This document shows positions 6,406 through 13,688 of a stretch of DNA of 34,702 nt, piece by piece; positions within the stretch are counted from its first letter, which is position 1, and each line of letters opens with the position of its first letter. The stretch comes from a virus. The position numbers and the translations under genes are program-made. The notes below the pieces were generated by a model that saw only the letters and a program-made list of their open reading frames with translations, searched no databases and was not told the DNA's origin. The DNA lies in the IMG/VR virus record IMGVR_UViG_3300008220_000032, positions 1-34,702 of that record. One strand, given 5' to 3'.

Positions 6406-7157
6406 TGAACCGTCTCAGCATCGAGAACCATGTCGATCTCTTCTTCAGGCTGGTTGATTGGCTCGGGCTCCATCTCTATCAGTTCGCTCGCCTTCACCTC
6501 CTCATCTGTTTTTTGCTCCACGCCGTCGATCGTTAAAGCTGTCTGAAGCCGCGAGCTCACCGGCAGGTTTTTGACCAATCGCCGAATCGCTGTCTTTTTC
6601 CCCATCTCAACAAAGTTCTCGCTCCAGCTCTGATTCGACTTCGCGAAACGATCGCGAATCTCCGCAACCTCCCCAGCTGTCATCACCACAAAAACCTTGT
6701 CAGAAAACTGACCTTTTCGAATCGTGGCAATCGCATAAAACGCCGTGGGATCGCCGCCGTCGAAGGACGGCTGATGCACCAGTGCTTTTGACGTGCCCTG
6801 CATCACTTCGAATCGATCTCCCTCGCGAACAACTTCCGCCTCGATGGGCCAGATGTTCGATTGATGAGCGAGCCAAATATAGCCGCGGTATCCCATCTCG
6901 AGCGATGCCCGCCGCCCGCGGGGAATCAGATAGCAATGACCGAGCGATCCTGGAATTAGACCCAATCTCCCAGCCTCAACCAGCGCCCGCAAGATCGTCG
7001 AAGGTTCACACCGGCTCAGAGCTGGGTTTTCGTACATCGCCAACCGCGCAGCCTGCATCAGCTTGTCGGTTGTATCAGGGTTTTTGGTCGCAGCTGCGAT
7101 TGTTGATGAATGCAGCTCAAGATAACCATGAGCTTCTTTTCTGCCTTGCTTAGTCAT
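6402..7157 (-). CDS. recT: RecT-family single-strand annealing protein
   Basis: A 251-residue annealase that pairs complementary strands after exonuclease resection. Typical RecT features are the N-terminal helix NPDTTDKLMQAARLAMYENP, the segment CEPSTILRALVEAGRLGL, then SLGHCYLIPRG and LEMGYRGYIWLA, the DRFEVMQGTS block and KTAIRRLVKNLP. The C-terminal tail is acidic. I start at the ATG at 7157, which lies within the end of the exonuclease gene and follows GGAGAAGAAAA. It works with the YqaJ exonuclease immediately upstream and the SSB downstream, as in Red/RecET systems. Confidence 0.93.
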   Translation of the reverse strand: MTKQGRKEAHGYLELHSSTIAAATKNPDTTDKLMQAARLAMYENPALSRCEPSTILRALVEAGRLGLIPGSLGHCYLIPRGRRASLEMGYRGYIWLAHQSNIWPIEAEVVREGDRFEVMQGTSKALVHQPSFDGGDPTAFYAIATIRKGQFSDKVFVVMTAGEVAEIRDRFAKSNQSWSENFVEMGKKTAIRRLVKNLPVSSRLQTALTIDGVEQKTDEEVKASELIEMEPEPINQPEEEIDMVLDAETVQ

Positions 7158-8148
7158 TTTTCTTCTCCTTTTTGATTGTGATAGTGAGCCGTCTATCTGG
7201 CTCGGTTTTCTTGGTGAACTTCGACAGCTCACCGGGTGAAAGCTCCAACGACTCCACCAGCGCCTTGTAATCGATCTTCATCTTGGTTCTAGGTTTTCGA
7301 TAACTCCCCGACCAGCTGTCGCCGCGAACCCGCGTTGAACTGCCCAACCAGGCGCGAAGATCGTTTTTTATCAAACCGCGTTCTTCCTCGAGAGACCGAA
7401 TCGTTTTCGTGATTTGGGCATAGTGATCCATCTTCTTGTCGATCTCTGGGGTGGACTGTAGGGCCTCATCAATTTCGTTTTGAAATCTTCGATTTAGGCT
7501 TCGGGTGTCGGTCTTTCGGGCGGTATAGGGAGGGGGGATCTCCGCCAAAACGTGATCCTCCCAAAAGCGCCGCAGCCTTTTCTCATACTTGGCAGCACGC
7601 TCTTCATCCCAGCCCACGCGATAATAGCGGGTGTCATAGCCGCCAAGCATCGCCACGATCCACCAACAATCCAAATTGTGCCCGCGAGCTCGAGCGACCC
7701 ACAAATAGTGAAACGCTTGAGCCCAAAAGTGCTTCGGATAATTCACGGTAGGCGCATCTGCCTCGGACCATCGGGCTCGATCGTTGTTGTTGACCCACTT
7801 GCATTCGTACCCGGCGAGCCACTTGCCCGAAGACTTCTCGATCAGAATTCGATCTGGGTTCCCGAAGGCCCACCCGTTTGGGTGCCAAAGCATTTCTTTG
7901 GGCTCGATCAACCTTCTCCCACGATATTCCTTGCGGGCTCGCAGATCGTGCCAGATTCGAGCGGCGATCATTTTCTCGCCCTCATTCCCATACCAGTAAA
8001 TGTCCTTTGGCTCATCGGGCAGCTCTAAAAGCTTCGAGTCGTAAACGGACAGCGGCGTGCCGTTCGGAGAGATGCCCAAAATCGCAGCTGCATCGCTCCC
8101 GCCCAACCCGCCTTTCCGCTGTTGTCGAATCGCACGGGTGATTGTCAT
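7150..8148 (-). CDS. YqaJ-family (lambda exonuclease-like) recombinase exonuclease
   Basis: A 332-residue PD-(D/E)XK nuclease. It would digest one strand of duplex DNA from ends to expose a tail for RecT. The N-terminal GGSDAAAILGIS, the helix YGNEGEKMIAARIW, the metal site in NPDRILIEK and GYECKW, and the helix YPKHFWAQAFHYLWVA match the YqaJ domain in order. The C-terminal third (from about 225) is a coiled-coil-like and basic extension, KKMDHYAQITKTIRSLEEER. The ATG overlaps the upstream HTH gene stop as ATGA. Confidence 0.92.
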   Translation of the reverse strand: MTITRAIRQQRKGGLGGSDAAAILGISPNGTPLSVYDSKLLELPDEPKDIYWYGNEGEKMIAARIWHDLRARKEYRGRRLIEPKEMLWHPNGWAFGNPDRILIEKSSGKWLAGYECKWVNNNDRARWSEADAPTVNYPKHFWAQAFHYLWVARARGHNLDCWWIVAMLGGYDTRYYRVGWDEERAAKYEKRLRRFWEDHVLAEIPPPYTARKTDTRSLNRRFQNEIDEALQSTPEIDKKMDHYAQITKTIRSLEEERGLIKNDLRAWLGSSTRVRGDSWSGSYRKPRTKMKIDYKALVESLELSPGELSKFTKKTEPDRRLTITIKKEKKND

Positions 8149-8339
8149 TCATCCACCCAATCGAGCTGCATCAGATCATATAAGGCTTTGAGCTCCGATT
8201 CTTTGATGTACCAACGCCCACGCGGAACGTTCTGATAGCCCTTGAGCTTTTTCGAGACCAGCCACTTATGAACAGCTTGCGGAGAAACGCCCCGCATCCT
8301 GGCCACTTCTTCTTTCGTGTAAACACGTTCATTTTCCAT
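8145..8339 (-). CDS. excisionase-like helix-turn-helix protein
   Basis: A 64-residue winged helix of the MerR/excisionase type: VYTKEEVARMRGVSPQAVHKW is the helix-turn-helix, and VPRGRWYIKESELKAL is the wing with final helix. It is the first gene of the leftward operon, with GGGAGA just upstream of its ATG, so it could be an early regulator of the divergent promoter region next to it. No integrase is present in the window, so true excision activity is unlikely or would need a partner elsewhere. Confidence 0.85.
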   Translation of the reverse strand: MENERVYTKEEVARMRGVSPQAVHKWLVSKKLKGYQNVPRGRWYIKESELKALYDLMQLDWVDE

Positions 8340-8438
8340 CGAGATCTCCCTTGTTTTTTACACTCTGCCACAGAAGCAACCCTGACAACAAGAGAAAAGA
8401 TAAACACTTCTATTAGTGGTTTTCAGACGGGAATTGCG

Positions 8439-8466
8439 TGACTTAGGGGTTGCTAGGGTGTATACT
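8439..8466 (+). promoter_or_regulatory. candidate sigma70-type promoter for the rightward block
   Basis: TGACTT (8439-8444) and TATACT (8461-8466) are separated by 16 bases, with transcription expected to start near 8473. The first plus-strand gene follows with AAGGAG at 8482 and ATG at 8494. This is the only spacer between the two divergent operons, so promoters in both directions are expected. On the minus strand I see no convincing -35/-10 pair. The phrase GGGTTGCT occurs on both strands here (plus at about 8447, minus near 8380), perhaps as a regulator site. Confidence 0.45.
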
Positions 8467-8493
8467 TTAAGAGTAACAACCAAGGAGTCAGAG

Positions 8494-8730
8494 ATGACAA
8501 CACAGATCAAAGACACTCCCGAAATGTGGCGAGCTGCGCTTAAAGAAGTCGCGGAGACAACTTCGCGAACTCGGTCTCATTACTTCAAAACGGTGGAAGA
8601 GGCCCAGTCGTTTTCGAACAAGATCGATTGGTCAGACCGCGATCAGGTTTTGAGCTTCAACCGAACCGTCAGTCACAAGGGAAACTACATCGTGACTGTC
8701 CTTCACGGCGCCACGGAGGAAGGAAAATGA
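8494..8730 (+). CDS. small hypothetical protein (78 aa)
   Basis: First gene of the plus-strand block. The ATG at 8494 is chosen because AAGGAG stands 6 bases before it; a longer frame upstream would start before the predicted promoter. The product starts MTTQIKDTPEMWRAALKEVA and is hydrophilic, with no membrane segment or known motif. Its stop overlaps the next ATG (ATGA). Early-expressed small phage proteins in such positions often act on the host, but nothing in the sequence shows what this one does. Confidence 0.65.
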   Translation: MTTQIKDTPEMWRAALKEVAETTSRTRSHYFKTVEEAQSFSNKIDWSDRDQVLSFNRTVSHKGNYIVTVLHGATEEGK

Positions 8731-9008
8731 CAACGACTCAAAAAAGCCGCCGCCCTCAACCAAGTCAAATCGAAGCGAGACTTACAGATGCCCTCTCGTT
8801 TAACCCCGGAGTTTGCCCGAACTGTGTCATTCCGCGAGGGCGGGCCCCGATGCTCGAGGAAGACACATACAGCGATGAGCAATGGATTCTAAAAAGCTAT
8901 CTATGCGAAACGTGCGGGCTTCAGTGGGTTGAACACTACAGAATGCGCCCGAAGAAAGTCACAATCATTCGAACAGAGTGGGAGCGTGGGCGCGACAATC
9001 TTGACTAG
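8727..9008 (+). CDS. small zinc-ribbon protein (93 aa)
   Basis: The 93-residue product has two CxxC pairs, CPNC near residue 31 and CETC near 61. This spacing suits a zinc ribbon. The N-terminus is basic (QKSRRPQPSQ) and the C-terminus is rich in Arg and Trp. The ATG overlaps the previous stop (ATGA) and GGAAGGAAA lies just upstream. It could bind nucleic acid or a host protein. I do not recognise a family. Confidence 0.65.
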   Translation: MTTTQKSRRPQPSQIEARLTDALSFNPGVCPNCVIPRGRAPMLEEDTYSDEQWILKSYLCETCGLQWVEHYRMRPKKVTIIRTEWERGRDNLD

Positions 9009-9084
9009 GAATGAAACCGCGGGTTCTCGATCAATTCGGGGATCCGCTGATTCATTTCTGAATCACTATCACGGAGAAGAGATT
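9009..9084 (+). promoter_or_regulatory. 5' leader module, copy 1
   Basis: A non-coding leader of about 75 bases carries a weak stem (CTCG/CGGG) and then a clear stem GATTC (9049-9053) paired with GAATC (9060-9064). It ends in CACTATCACGGAGAAGAG with the Shine-Dalgarno just before the ATG at 9085. Copies at 9358 and 10720 share the same plan and the same TATCACGGAGAA end, so the module probably controls translation or processing of each gene. Confidence 0.5.
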
Positions 9085-9357
9085 ATGACTAACCCGCAAA
9101 TCATTGTGAAATCGAACTACGTTTCTGTCCCGTTTACAGGCAGGAGCAGCGAGGAGTTGGACGCTTTATATAAGAAACATGTGAAGCACCCTAAGGGACA
9201 CTGGAAGGGGCCGGCGGTTGCTTACGTCAAGCCCGAGCTGGTTCCCGCTGTAACCGAAGCGATGGATTATTTCGGGTCCATCGTAGATAGCGAGCGCCTT
9301 CTGAAGTCGGGTCTCGTGAAGCTTTATTCGCGCGGATACTGGGCCCACGGGTTTTAG
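9085..9357 (+). CDS. hypothetical protein (90 aa)
   Basis: The start is fixed by GGAGAAGAG at the end of the repeated leader; the frame is open further upstream but that part is non-coding leader. The protein starts MTNPQIIVKSNYVSVPFTG and has the look of a small alpha/beta fold (SSEELDALYKKHVK, then KPELVPAVTEAMDYF). No motif allows a function to be named. Its own leader suggests separate control from its neighbours. Confidence 0.65.
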   Translation: MTNPQIIVKSNYVSVPFTGRSSEELDALYKKHVKHPKGHWKGPAVAYVKPELVPAVTEAMDYFGSIVDSERLLKSGLVKLYSRGYWAHGF

Positions 9358-9433
9358 AAGCTAAACCGGGGATCTCCGACTCCTGTCGGGGCTCCTCTGA
9401 TTCGCTTCTGAATCGCTATCACGGAGAAGAAAA
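9358..9433 (+). promoter_or_regulatory. 5' leader module, copy 2
   Basis: Same design as copy 1. A stem CCGAC/GTCGG with loop TCCT is followed by GATTC (9399-9403) paired with GAATC (9410-9414), then CGCTATCACGGAGAAGAA before the ATG at 9434. The second stem is exactly 350 bases from its counterpart in copy 1, and the 3' part (TGATTC, CTTCTGAATC, CTATCACGGAGAAGA) is nearly identical to it. Confidence 0.5.
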
Positions 9434-9997
9434 ATGGACACATACGATAAAGTTCTTGAGAGGTTCAAGGGCCGAGTGACCGTCAAAAACTGCAAGATCA
9501 TGACAAGCATGTCCGAGGAGACCTTGTGCTTCACGGCATCAGTCTATTTCGACGGCAAGAAAATCGGAACCGCGGACAATCGCGGACACGGGGGGCCGGG
9601 AAACTTTGACCCAAAAGACGCATCGGTTTCCGAGACACTGTTGGCACTTGAGCATTTTGCAGTTGGTCTGGACTGCACCTATTTCACAAGTCGATGGGTG
9701 ATTTTGGAGGTACTAATTGACGATGCGGTTCAAAAGTTCAGTGAAACCAAGCAGGTCAAGCGAGACATCAAAAACGGGAACATCGTGTTCACTCAACCGG
9801 ACGGGAGAACCTATCTCGTGAAGTGGCCCGAACTCGCGAACAGCTGGCATCTCAACCCAAAGTCTCGAGAGATCTTCATGATGGCTGCCGCAAATAACAA
9901 GTGGGCGATTGTCGAGATCTTGAACGATCGCTTTCCATCAGGAACGAAATCGCTCAAACGCTTCCCAAAATCCGATTCAGTCGCACAAGGAGCGTAA
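9434..9997 (+). CDS. hypothetical protein (187 aa)
   Basis: Starts MDTYDKVLERFKGRVTVKNC. The first third has beta-rich segments CFTASVYFDGKKIGTADNRG followed by the glycine-rich turn HGGPGNFDP. The C-terminal half is mixed and ends in a basic segment. I do not recognise the family. It is preceded by leader copy 2 and followed two bases later by the next gene, which has its own AAGGAG. A role in early takeover of the host is a guess from its place in the plus-strand block. Confidence 0.65.
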   Translation: MDTYDKVLERFKGRVTVKNCKIMTSMSEETLCFTASVYFDGKKIGTADNRGHGGPGNFDPKDASVSETLLALEHFAVGLDCTYFTSRWVILEVLIDDAVQKFSETKQVKRDIKNGNIVFTQPDGRTYLVKWPELANSWHLNPKSREIFMMAAANNKWAIVEILNDRFPSGTKSLKRFPKSDSVAQGA

Positions 9998-9999
9998 CA

Positions 10000-10719
10000 A
10001 TGAAAGTGTTCAAATCCGATTACATGGAGCCAGATTTCGCTCTCAACTTCAAAACATCTCGGACGGGCGGCCTGATTTGTCATATGAAAATCGTTCCCGC
10101 CCACATGGTCGCTATTTTTGGAACAGCTGGGCGAGGGGTTTCCCTAGATCACAAAGTCACCGGCGAGTGGGTGTTTCACTGCGTTGAAGATCCCAACATC
10201 GTTTTTTGGGTGTACGACTACAAGCAGACCTTCTACTATCACGAGTCTCAAATGACCCACGATCAATTTTGGGCTCAAACCGAGGTTGCAGATCTGCATG
10301 TTGGGTGCTCCGGTAAGGCCCACGATCATCTGCCGCGATTTCGTCGCTGGCTGTCCTATTTTTTGGACGAATATCTCCCGCCCTCTGGCGTAACAACCAT
10401 GCACGCTCAAAGAATGGATCGCGCCCGAGAAATGATTCGCGAATCAATCGACCATTTGTGGGAAATGATGAAGTTTGAGGTAGACGATTTGGATGCAGAC
10501 CCATCGCACCCGATCACTCGACTCTATAGTCATCTGGTTCAGGCGAATCGTCTAATGGGCGGCGTGCTGACATCGCACGAAGTGGAGTGGCAGAAACACT
10601 TTCCCTATACCGGGCGAACGATCTGTTGTGATGCACAAGTGGATCAAAACGAAGATGGGAAAACGATTTGCTTGGGTTGCAATGAGCCCGTGTTTCTCGC
10701 CTCGCTTAGTGATTTCTAA
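10000..10719 (+). CDS. hypothetical protein with C-terminal Cys pairs (239 aa)
   Basis: The ATG at 10000 has AAGGAG nine bases upstream and lies just after the previous stop. The protein begins MKVFKSDYMEPDFALNFKTS. The C-terminus has ICCDAQ and ICLGCNEPVF, which could make a small zinc site. The middle is rich in aromatic residues, His and Asp (YHESQMTHDQFWAQ; RRWLSYFLDEYLPP). No family is recognised. A hairpin-bearing leader follows it. Confidence 0.6.
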   Translation: MKVFKSDYMEPDFALNFKTSRTGGLICHMKIVPAHMVAIFGTAGRGVSLDHKVTGEWVFHCVEDPNIVFWVYDYKQTFYYHESQMTHDQFWAQTEVADLHVGCSGKAHDHLPRFRRWLSYFLDEYLPPSGVTTMHAQRMDRAREMIRESIDHLWEMMKFEVDDLDADPSHPITRLYSHLVQANRLMGGVLTSHEVEWQKHFPYTGRTICCDAQVDQNEDGKTICLGCNEPVFLASLSDF

Positions 10720-10793
10720 GAGGGTGCCAACCTGTCCCCGAATTCGTTCGGGGATAGTGTGGCCCGCTTTTGGGTCTATCACGGAGAATCAGT
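10720..10793 (+). promoter_or_regulatory. 5' leader module, copy 3 with UUCG hairpin
   Basis: A perfect 7-bp stem CCCCGAA (10736-10742) and TTCGGGG (10747-10753) closes a TTCG tetraloop. A second small stem CCC/GGG follows (CCCGCTTTTGGG), then TCTATCACGGAGAATCAG before the ATG at 10794. There is no U-tract, so it does not look like a terminator. It ends with the same TATCACGGAGAA as copies 1 and 2. Confidence 0.5.
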
Positions 10794-11147
10794 ATGAGTA
10801 ACAAAGACATCACACAACAAGAATTGGAGACGATTCAAGAGCAGGCTGATGATCTGCTTGCGATCTGTCGAAACTCGTTTGATGTTCTCGGCAATGACGA
10901 TCGCTTGCCGATTGCAGAGCTTAAAGACCTTGGGTTTCGTTTGGGACAGTTCGCGTGGGAGCACCCATACGCGGAAGAGCGTGACATCGCCCTTTGTGCT
11001 CTGGGTCAAATCAGCGATTTGATTTTGCGATGCGAGAACATTGTTCTGCGGGCGATTGGATCGCCGAAGAATCCCAACACGATCGCGGGGACCATCGCGC
11101 GAATCAAGACCAGGGACATCGTTGAATCGGGGGGGCCCAGCTCATGA
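10794..11147 (+). CDS. hypothetical helical protein (117 aa)
   Basis: Starts MSNKDITQQELETIQEQADD, preceded by the repeated leader with GGAGAA. The sequence is acidic and mostly helical, with heptad-like spacing in the first 60 residues and a continuous helix around LILRCENIVLRAIG. No known domain. Its stop overlaps the start of the DUF932-like gene (ATGA), so the two are probably made together. Confidence 0.65.
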   Translation: MSNKDITQQELETIQEQADDLLAICRNSFDVLGNDDRLPIAELKDLGFRLGQFAWEHPYAEERDIALCALGQISDLILRCENIVLRAIGSPKNPNTIAGTIARIKTRDIVESGGPSS

Positions 11148-11986
11148 GTCATTTTTTCACAAAAAACCCGGTTCCGTTTCAACGGCTACAGCTGGTTCAA
11201 ATACCCGAAGAAACCGAGACTCATGTTCCAGTCGGGCACGATTGGGTTGCGCTTCAGAGTAAAGAGATCGGCTGCGCCTATCTGGGCGACTACAAGGAAT
11301 CCCAGTACGGACTGTCAAAAGACGGAATGCAGATGTTCGGCATTCATCGCTTCTCGGTTCAACATGCCCTCAAGGGCGAGGTTGAGGTGGCGTTAGGTTT
11401 TCGCAATTCCTACAACAAAACGCTTTCCATCGGAATCGTTGGCGGGCTCTGTGTTCTTGTCTGCGATAATCTGATGCTGACTGGCGAGGTAAAGAGGACA
11501 CGAAGGCACACTGGGTCTGGAGTGTGGCAAACCGCTCTCAACAACATGGAGTTTGTTGCCAGAAGCCTCGCCGCAGATCAAACGGTCGGCTTTATCGGGT
11601 TCGTTGAAGAGATGAAGTCGATCCAGCTGTCAGATCGTGAAGCGTTTCAGTTTCTCGGGCTCGCTCGAGGCGAGAAGGTTCTTCGGTCGACTCAAGAAAC
11701 CAACGCTTTCAAAGAATGGGGAAAGCCGAGACATCAATGTTGGGAAGACCGAACCGCGTGGAGTCTTTACAACGCATGCACGGAGGCCCTGAAGAGCTGC
11801 GGAATTCAAGAAATCACAGATCGATATCTTGCTCTGAACAGCTTGGCGATGTCAGAGTGGGCCCCACAGTTCAACGGCCAGGTCACGCCGGTTTCTGGCG
11901 CCGATGATACTGTGGCTGCGATCATCGGAGATGTCAGCTCAGATCGATCTGAACGTTTCCGCTCGATTTCTGTTGAAATGGACTAA
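11144..11986 (+). CDS. DUF932-like phage/plasmid protein
   Basis: A 280-residue protein with the hallmark of the DUF932 phage/plasmid family: VALGFRNSYNKTLSIGIVGG followed by LCVLVCDNLMLTGE. A His/Thr-rich loop and a helical part with WSLYNACTEALK near the C-terminus come next. The family is common in plasmids and phages but its biochemical role is not settled. The gene is the last of the plus-strand block and is followed 17 bases later by a strong terminator. Confidence 0.75.
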   Translation: MSHFFTKNPVPFQRLQLVQIPEETETHVPVGHDWVALQSKEIGCAYLGDYKESQYGLSKDGMQMFGIHRFSVQHALKGEVEVALGFRNSYNKTLSIGIVGGLCVLVCDNLMLTGEVKRTRRHTGSGVWQTALNNMEFVARSLAADQTVGFIGFVEEMKSIQLSDREAFQFLGLARGEKVLRSTQETNAFKEWGKPRHQCWEDRTAWSLYNACTEALKSCGIQEITDRYLALNSLAMSEWAPQFNGQVTPVSGADDTVAAIIGDVSSDRSERFRSISVEMD

Positions 11987-12003
11987 AACCAAGGTGGTTT
12001 TAA

Positions 12004-12026
12004 GGGGCCTTCGGGCCCCTTTTTTT
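12004..12026 (+). terminator. rho-independent terminator ending the plus-strand block
   Basis: GGGGCC (12004-12009), loop TTCG, GGCCCC (12014-12019), then a run of seven T. A perfect GC stem with a UUCG loop and U-tract is a very strong terminator. In the minus direction the stem is followed by TTAAAACC rather than a U-run, so it mainly stops rightward transcripts where the two blocks converge. Confidence 0.92.
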
Positions 12027-12028
12027 AT

Positions 12029-12084
12029 GGGGCGCCCCCTCAAGCAACAGATCAACACAACCAAGAGGCAAAAGAGGGCGCCCC
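12029..12084. repeat. inverted repeat around GGGCGCCC palindromes between convergent operons
   Basis: GGGGCGCCCCCTC (12029-12041) and GAGGGCGCCCC (12074-12084) are near-perfect inverted copies, with one extra C in the left arm, separated by 32 bases. Each arm is itself palindromic (GGGCGCCC). It lies in the 132-base gap between converging transcripts and has no U-tract. Possible roles are a backup stop for minus-strand transcripts or a protein site; nothing decides between them. Confidence 0.5.
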
Positions 12085-12118
12085 GATCGCCGGAGCGACA
12101 AGCTCGATCAGCGTAGCA

Positions 12119-12544
12119 TCAGCGTGCGACCCAAATCAAGGACCCCGCCGTAACCGCGCCAAGCGTAAACCACAGAATCTTGTTGTCGTACCAGGGGGAT
12201 TCGATCCCAGCTGATTCTCGCGTTAGCTTTTCGAGCTCGATGAGCTGCGCTTTGTAGCTGGCTTCCTTCGCCTTCCATGCCGATTCGTTTCTCAACGACA
12301 GCATCGAGCAGAGCTCATGCTTCGTTTTGTACATCGGCAAATCGACGTCCATGCAGTTCACGCACTGAAAGGCCCAGCTCTGCGGGAAAACAACGCCGGC
12401 GCATCTCGCGGTGTCGCCCACTCGAATCGGCGCCGAACTGCCACACTCTTGCGCTTGCGTATCGTTCGTGATCGCAATTAGCATCAAAGACAATAGCAAC
12501 ACGGCGAGCAAAATCACGAGTAGCTTGATGAACCTATCGATCAT
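12119..12544 (-). CDS. membrane-anchored periplasmic protein, spanin-like
   Basis: A 141-residue protein with an N-terminal hydrophobic segment (about residues 6-25, LVILLAVLLLSLMLIA) ending in TQAQEC. A cysteine-rich periplasmic part follows (Cys at about 34, 48, 61, 64 and 78), then a helical stretch ESAWKAKEASYKAQLIELEK, and a C-terminal membrane segment ILWFTLGAVTAGSLIWVA. The architecture resembles spanins, which join inner and outer membrane at lysis, but the residues before Cys (AQEC) do not form a good lipobox. It is the last gene of the late operon and overlaps the preceding gene (ATGA). Confidence 0.6.
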   Translation of the reverse strand: MIDRFIKLLVILLAVLLLSLMLIAITNDTQAQECGSSAPIRVGDTARCAGVVFPQSWAFQCVNCMDVDLPMYKTKHELCSMLSLRNESAWKAKEASYKAQLIELEKLTRESAGIESPWYDNKILWFTLGAVTAGSLIWVAR

Positions 12545-12867
12545 TGGTGCTTCCCAAAAACGCGGTTCGCGAGCGCAGCTGTGCCCTCAAGAGTCCGCGA
12601 TTCCTCGACGTTTTTCTTTTTTCGCGCCTGGAGCATCGTCATCTTCAGAGCTGATCGCTTGTTGATCGCGGCAATTTCCGCAGCTCTCTTGTTTTCGAAC
12701 TTCGCGCGGGACCGTTGATAAGACAGTCGAAGATCTCGAATCTGTTTCTCGATTAGAAGCCGTTTTTGCGCGACTCGCATCGAGCGAAAAAGGTTCCAGG
12801 AAAGAAGCGCCAAGAGAATAATCGCGCCGATCAGCCAGCCGATAACTGGTATTCGGGCGATTCTCAT
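12541..12867 (-). CDS. candidate inner-membrane spanin (TM plus coiled coil)
   Basis: The start at the ATG at 12867 overlaps the stop of the small Lys-rich gene (ATGA); an upstream in-frame ATG at 12900 would lie inside that gene. The 108-residue protein has one N-terminal membrane helix (IGWLIGAIILLALLSWNLF). A long charged coiled coil follows (QKRLLIEKQIRDLRLSYQRS onward). This is the layout of i-spanins (Rz-like), which span the periplasm and work at the last step of Gram-negative lysis. Other small coiled-coil membrane proteins have the same layout, so the call relies on position after the endolysin. Confidence 0.65.
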   Translation of the reverse strand: MRIARIPVIGWLIGAIILLALLSWNLFRSMRVAQKRLLIEKQIRDLRLSYQRSRAKFENKRAAEIAAINKRSALKMTMLQARKKKNVEESRTLEGTAALANRVFGKHQ

Positions 12868-13004
12868 TTCTTCTTTTTTTTCTTCGGTTTCGGCAGCCAT
12901 CCCATTTTTCGCATCGTCCCGTAGACATATGCATCTGAGGCTTTCTTGCCCAGCTTTTTTCGCTTGGCGGATCTTTTCAAGGCATCCTCAACTGATTTCG
13001 GCAT
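12864..13004 (-). CDS. small Lys-rich protein (46 aa)
   Basis: A 46-residue frame starting MPKSVEDALKRSAKRKKLGK and ending in six Lys. It shares TGATG with the upstream holin-like gene and ATGA with the spanin-like gene, so it fills the space exactly and is almost certainly translated. The segment KASDAYVYGTMRKMGW resembles short basic virion or DNA-associated peptides of other phages, but I cannot name a family. It contains no membrane segment. Confidence 0.7.
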   Translation of the reverse strand: MPKSVEDALKRSAKRKKLGKKASDAYVYGTMRKMGWLPKPKKKKKK

Positions 13005-13417
13005 CACTTACCCCTGATTCTCGCTTTGAGCTGTTGCACGATTATCGTCGCCAAGGCGCCGCCGCAGCCGCCAATGATGAGCCCCCAATATTTGACCCCA
13101 TCGGCTCCCATCGGGTCAAAAAGCAGCCACCCCGCCAAAGCTCCCACGCCGATGCTTAGTCCGCGCAAAGAAGCCGAGAGCCACCAAGGGCTTCCCTTTT
13201 TCTTTTTGGACGATCTATAGCCCTTTACGCCCGTCTTAACGACTTGCACAATTCCCCATGCCACCACTGCGGCGAGAACTGCGATCAAAGCGATGTTGTG
13301 AACTGATGGGACCGAATGCCCCTGGTCTGGCTCGGGGGAGGCTATTTCTTGAGGCACAGTGACCTCAATAGTCTGACCAGGGACATTCGATGTTTTCGTG
13401 ATTGTTACGTTAGCCAT
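13004..13417 (-). CDS. holin-like membrane protein
   Basis: A 137-residue protein; I use the ATG at 13417, which lies in the end of the upstream gene after GGAGGTCAAA. The first 40 residues are soluble (MANVTITKTSNVPG). Membrane helices follow: NIALIAVLAAVVAWGIVQVV, a charged loop with KKKKG, then LSIGVGALAGWLLF and YWGLIIGGCGGALATIIVQ. The C-terminus is short and basic (QQLKARIRGK). Several helices, a small size and position next to an endolysin fit a holin that opens the inner membrane. It is not a recognised holin family. Confidence 0.6.
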   Translation of the reverse strand: MANVTITKTSNVPGQTIEVTVPQEIASPEPDQGHSVPSVHNIALIAVLAAVVAWGIVQVVKTGVKGYRSSKKKKGSPWWLSASLRGLSIGVGALAGWLLFDPMGADGVKYWGLIIGGCGGALATIIVQQLKARIRGK

Positions 13418-13688
13418 TTTTGACCTCCAGAGCTGCAACCCGTTCGCGCATACTGTTAATCTCTTGCCACATTTCGGCTCGTGCTTTTCGAGCTGCTTTC
13501 AGCTCATCATGAATGGCACTCATTCGAACTTCGATGACTTTCAGATTCGCGCAGATTTCAGCGTTTATGCGAGCTGTGTCGCCCGCGATTTTTTGTATTC
13601 GTGTTCCCAGGTGCCATACAGCTGGGATGATGCAGCTGAACACGGCGACCGCCAAAGAAACAAAGTCTGTTAATTGATCAAGCTCCAT
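13410..13688 (-). CDS. small TM plus coiled-coil protein of the lysis cassette
   Basis: A 92-residue protein with one N-terminal membrane segment (FVSLAVAVFSCIIPAVWHLG). A coiled coil to the C-terminus follows (RINAEICANLKVIEVRMSAI, then RARAEMWQEINSMRERVAAL, with heptads). It overlaps the endolysin gene upstream by 11 bases and the holin-like gene downstream by 8. It could be a second holin or antiholin, or one half of a spanin pair. The residue pattern does not decide. Confidence 0.6.
   Translation of the reverse strand: MELDQLTDFVSLAVAVFSCIIPAVWHLGTRIQKIAGDTARINAEICANLKVIEVRMSAIHDELKAARKARAEMWQEINSMRERVAALEVKNG

Noticed and set aside
8145-8339. Evidence for a temperate phage from the excisionase-like HTH
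   Set aside because: No integrase, repressor or attachment site is visible, and such HTH proteins are also plain regulators.
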